From: an uncultured Collinsella sp.
GTDB lineage: Bacteria; Actinomycetota; Coriobacteriia; Coriobacteriales; Coriobacteriaceae
Reading direction: 5' to 3'
Assembly: GCA_902489855.1 (NCBI GenBank)
Contig: CABUBS010000006.1
Location: forward strand, 1-23,415
DNA: 23,415 nucleotides
The notes below the pieces were generated by a model, which saw nothing but the letters and a program-made list of their open reading frames with translations, searched no databases and was not told where the DNA came from. Each line of letters begins with the position of its first letter. Position 1 is the stretch's first letter. Made by a program: the position numbers and the translations under genes. Shown piece by piece: positions 22,643 to 23,415 of the stretch.

Positions 22643-23415
22643 CTACTTCGTGTGCGGGATACCCAGCACGTCGAGCGCGTTGGCCATAATGGACTGGAAC
22701 GGCACCGCAGCGGCATCTGAGCCGCTCGGCGTTCCGTCGAGCGTGATATAGCACAGCACCTTGGGCGATTGTGCCGGTGCAAAGCCCATAAAGGACGACA
22801 TGTAGTTCTCCTTGAGGTAGCCGCCGTTCTCGTCGGCACGTTCGGCCGTACCGGTCTTACCCGCCACGTCATAGCCGTCAACCGCGCCGCCAACGCCCGT
22901 TCCCTCGGACACGACCGTCTGCATGCACGATGTCACCTGGGATGCGGCGTCCTCAGAAATCGCGCGTTCGCCTTCGCCCCAGTCCTTCTCGTCGCCTTTG
23001 CTGGACTTATAGAAGTGCGGGGTCATCATCACGCCGCCGTTGGCGATGCCGCCCACGGCACGTGCGATCTCAATCGGCGAGACGGACAGCGCCTGTCCAA
23101 AGCTCATCGATCCCAGCGTGGCGCCGTCATACTGGTCACGCTCCTTGACGATGCCCAGGCTCTCGCCCGGAAAATCGACACCGGAGCTGTGACCGATGCC
23201 CCACTTGTCCACATAGGCGGCAAAGTCGTCGGCACCGATCTTGCGCCCCACCAGGACAAAGCCCACATTGGACGAACGGCGCATCATCTCGCGCACATCC
23301 ATGGTCATGCCATAGTCGCGCTTATCGGCATCGGTAACGGTATCGTCGCCCACCTTGATGCTCGCCGGCACCTCAAACGACGTACTCGATCGCACGACGC
23401 CCAAGTCGAAGCCGG
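22643..23415 (-). CDS. ftsI: FtsI/PBP3-type septal transpeptidase, C-terminal part (cut by window edge)
   Basis: About 256 C-terminal residues of a class B penicillin-binding protein are present; the frame runs off the right edge without a start. The visible transpeptidase motifs are SSN (23275-23267, the SxN motif, in MMRRSSNVGFV) and KTG (22858-22850, in VAGKTGTAER). The SxxK serine motif and the N-terminal membrane anchor must lie outside the window. GFAPAQSPKVLCYITLDGT and SFGQALSVSPIEIARAVGGI are typical of FtsI/SpoVD. Being the first gene before murF, mraY and ftsW, it is most likely the division-specific PBP, though a SpoVD-like paralogue cannot be excluded from this fragment. Confidence 0.9.
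   Translation of the reverse strand, partial: GFDLGVVRSSTSFEVPASIKVGDDTVTDADKRDYGMTMDVREMMRRSSNVGFVLVGRKIGADDFAAYVDKWGIGHSSGVDFPGESLGIVKERDQYDGATLGSMSFGQALSVSPIEIARAVGGIANGGVMMTPHFYKSSKGDEKDWGEGERAISEDAASQVTSCMQTVVSEGTGVGGAVDGYDVAGKTGTAERADENGGYLKENYMSSFMGFAPAQSPKVLCYITLDGTPSGSDAAAVPFQSIMANALDVLGIPHTK

Noticed and set aside
23402..23404. TTG at 23404 as the true start of the right-edge transpeptidase
   Set aside because: The frame continues to the edge, and the SxxK active-site motif and membrane anchor are missing, so the gene is cut by the window and does not start here.

Overview
The window reads as a contiguous, GC-rich, gene-dense chromosomal segment from an actinobacterium, most likely a Coriobacteriia member of the Collinsella type. 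That assignment is an inference. It rests on a dcw cluster with murB but no ftsA, on SepF and a DivIVA/Wag31-like protein next to it, and on overall gene content; no rRNA or marker gene is present to confirm it.

Layout. Positions 1-2740 are read on the + strand. They hold a short possible leader ORF, a PiT-family phosphate permease, its DUF47/PhoU-like partner, a long perfect inverted repeat, a G/T-rich stretch, and a nitroreductase whose first half has very different codon usage from its second half. From about 2890 to the right edge everything is on the - strand. In transcription order (right to left) this is: ftsI (5' end cut by the window edge), murF, mraY, murD, ftsW, murG, murC, murB, ftsQ, ftsZ, a terminator, then pgeF(ylmD)-pstS-pstC-pstA-pstB-phoU, then yggS(ylmE), sepF(ylmF), a YggT-family gene (ylmG) and divIVA.

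How the genes work together. The right half builds the peptidoglycan precursor (MurB, MurC, MurD, MurF), attaches it to lipid and completes lipid II (MraY, MurG), polymerises and crosslinks it at the septum (FtsW, FtsI), and supplies the division scaffold (FtsQ, FtsZ, SepF, DivIVA). murE and ftsA are not at their usual places. The middle is a complete high-affinity phosphate ABC transporter with its PhoU regulator.

The most unusual arrangement is that pst-phoU sits inside the ylm block normally found downstream of ftsZ, splitting pgeF from yggS. pgeF overlaps pstS by four bases, and a two-copy 11-bp-period repeat resembling a Pho box lies upstream of pgeF. Other points worth a second look are a YggT gene whose full-length form has no ATG/GTG/TTG start, the inverted repeat at 1933-2009, and the mosaic nitroreductase gene. 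I found no CRISPR array, tRNA, rRNA, insertion sequence or prophage gene, and no clearly new multi-gene system. The strongest novelty is in arrangement and regulation.
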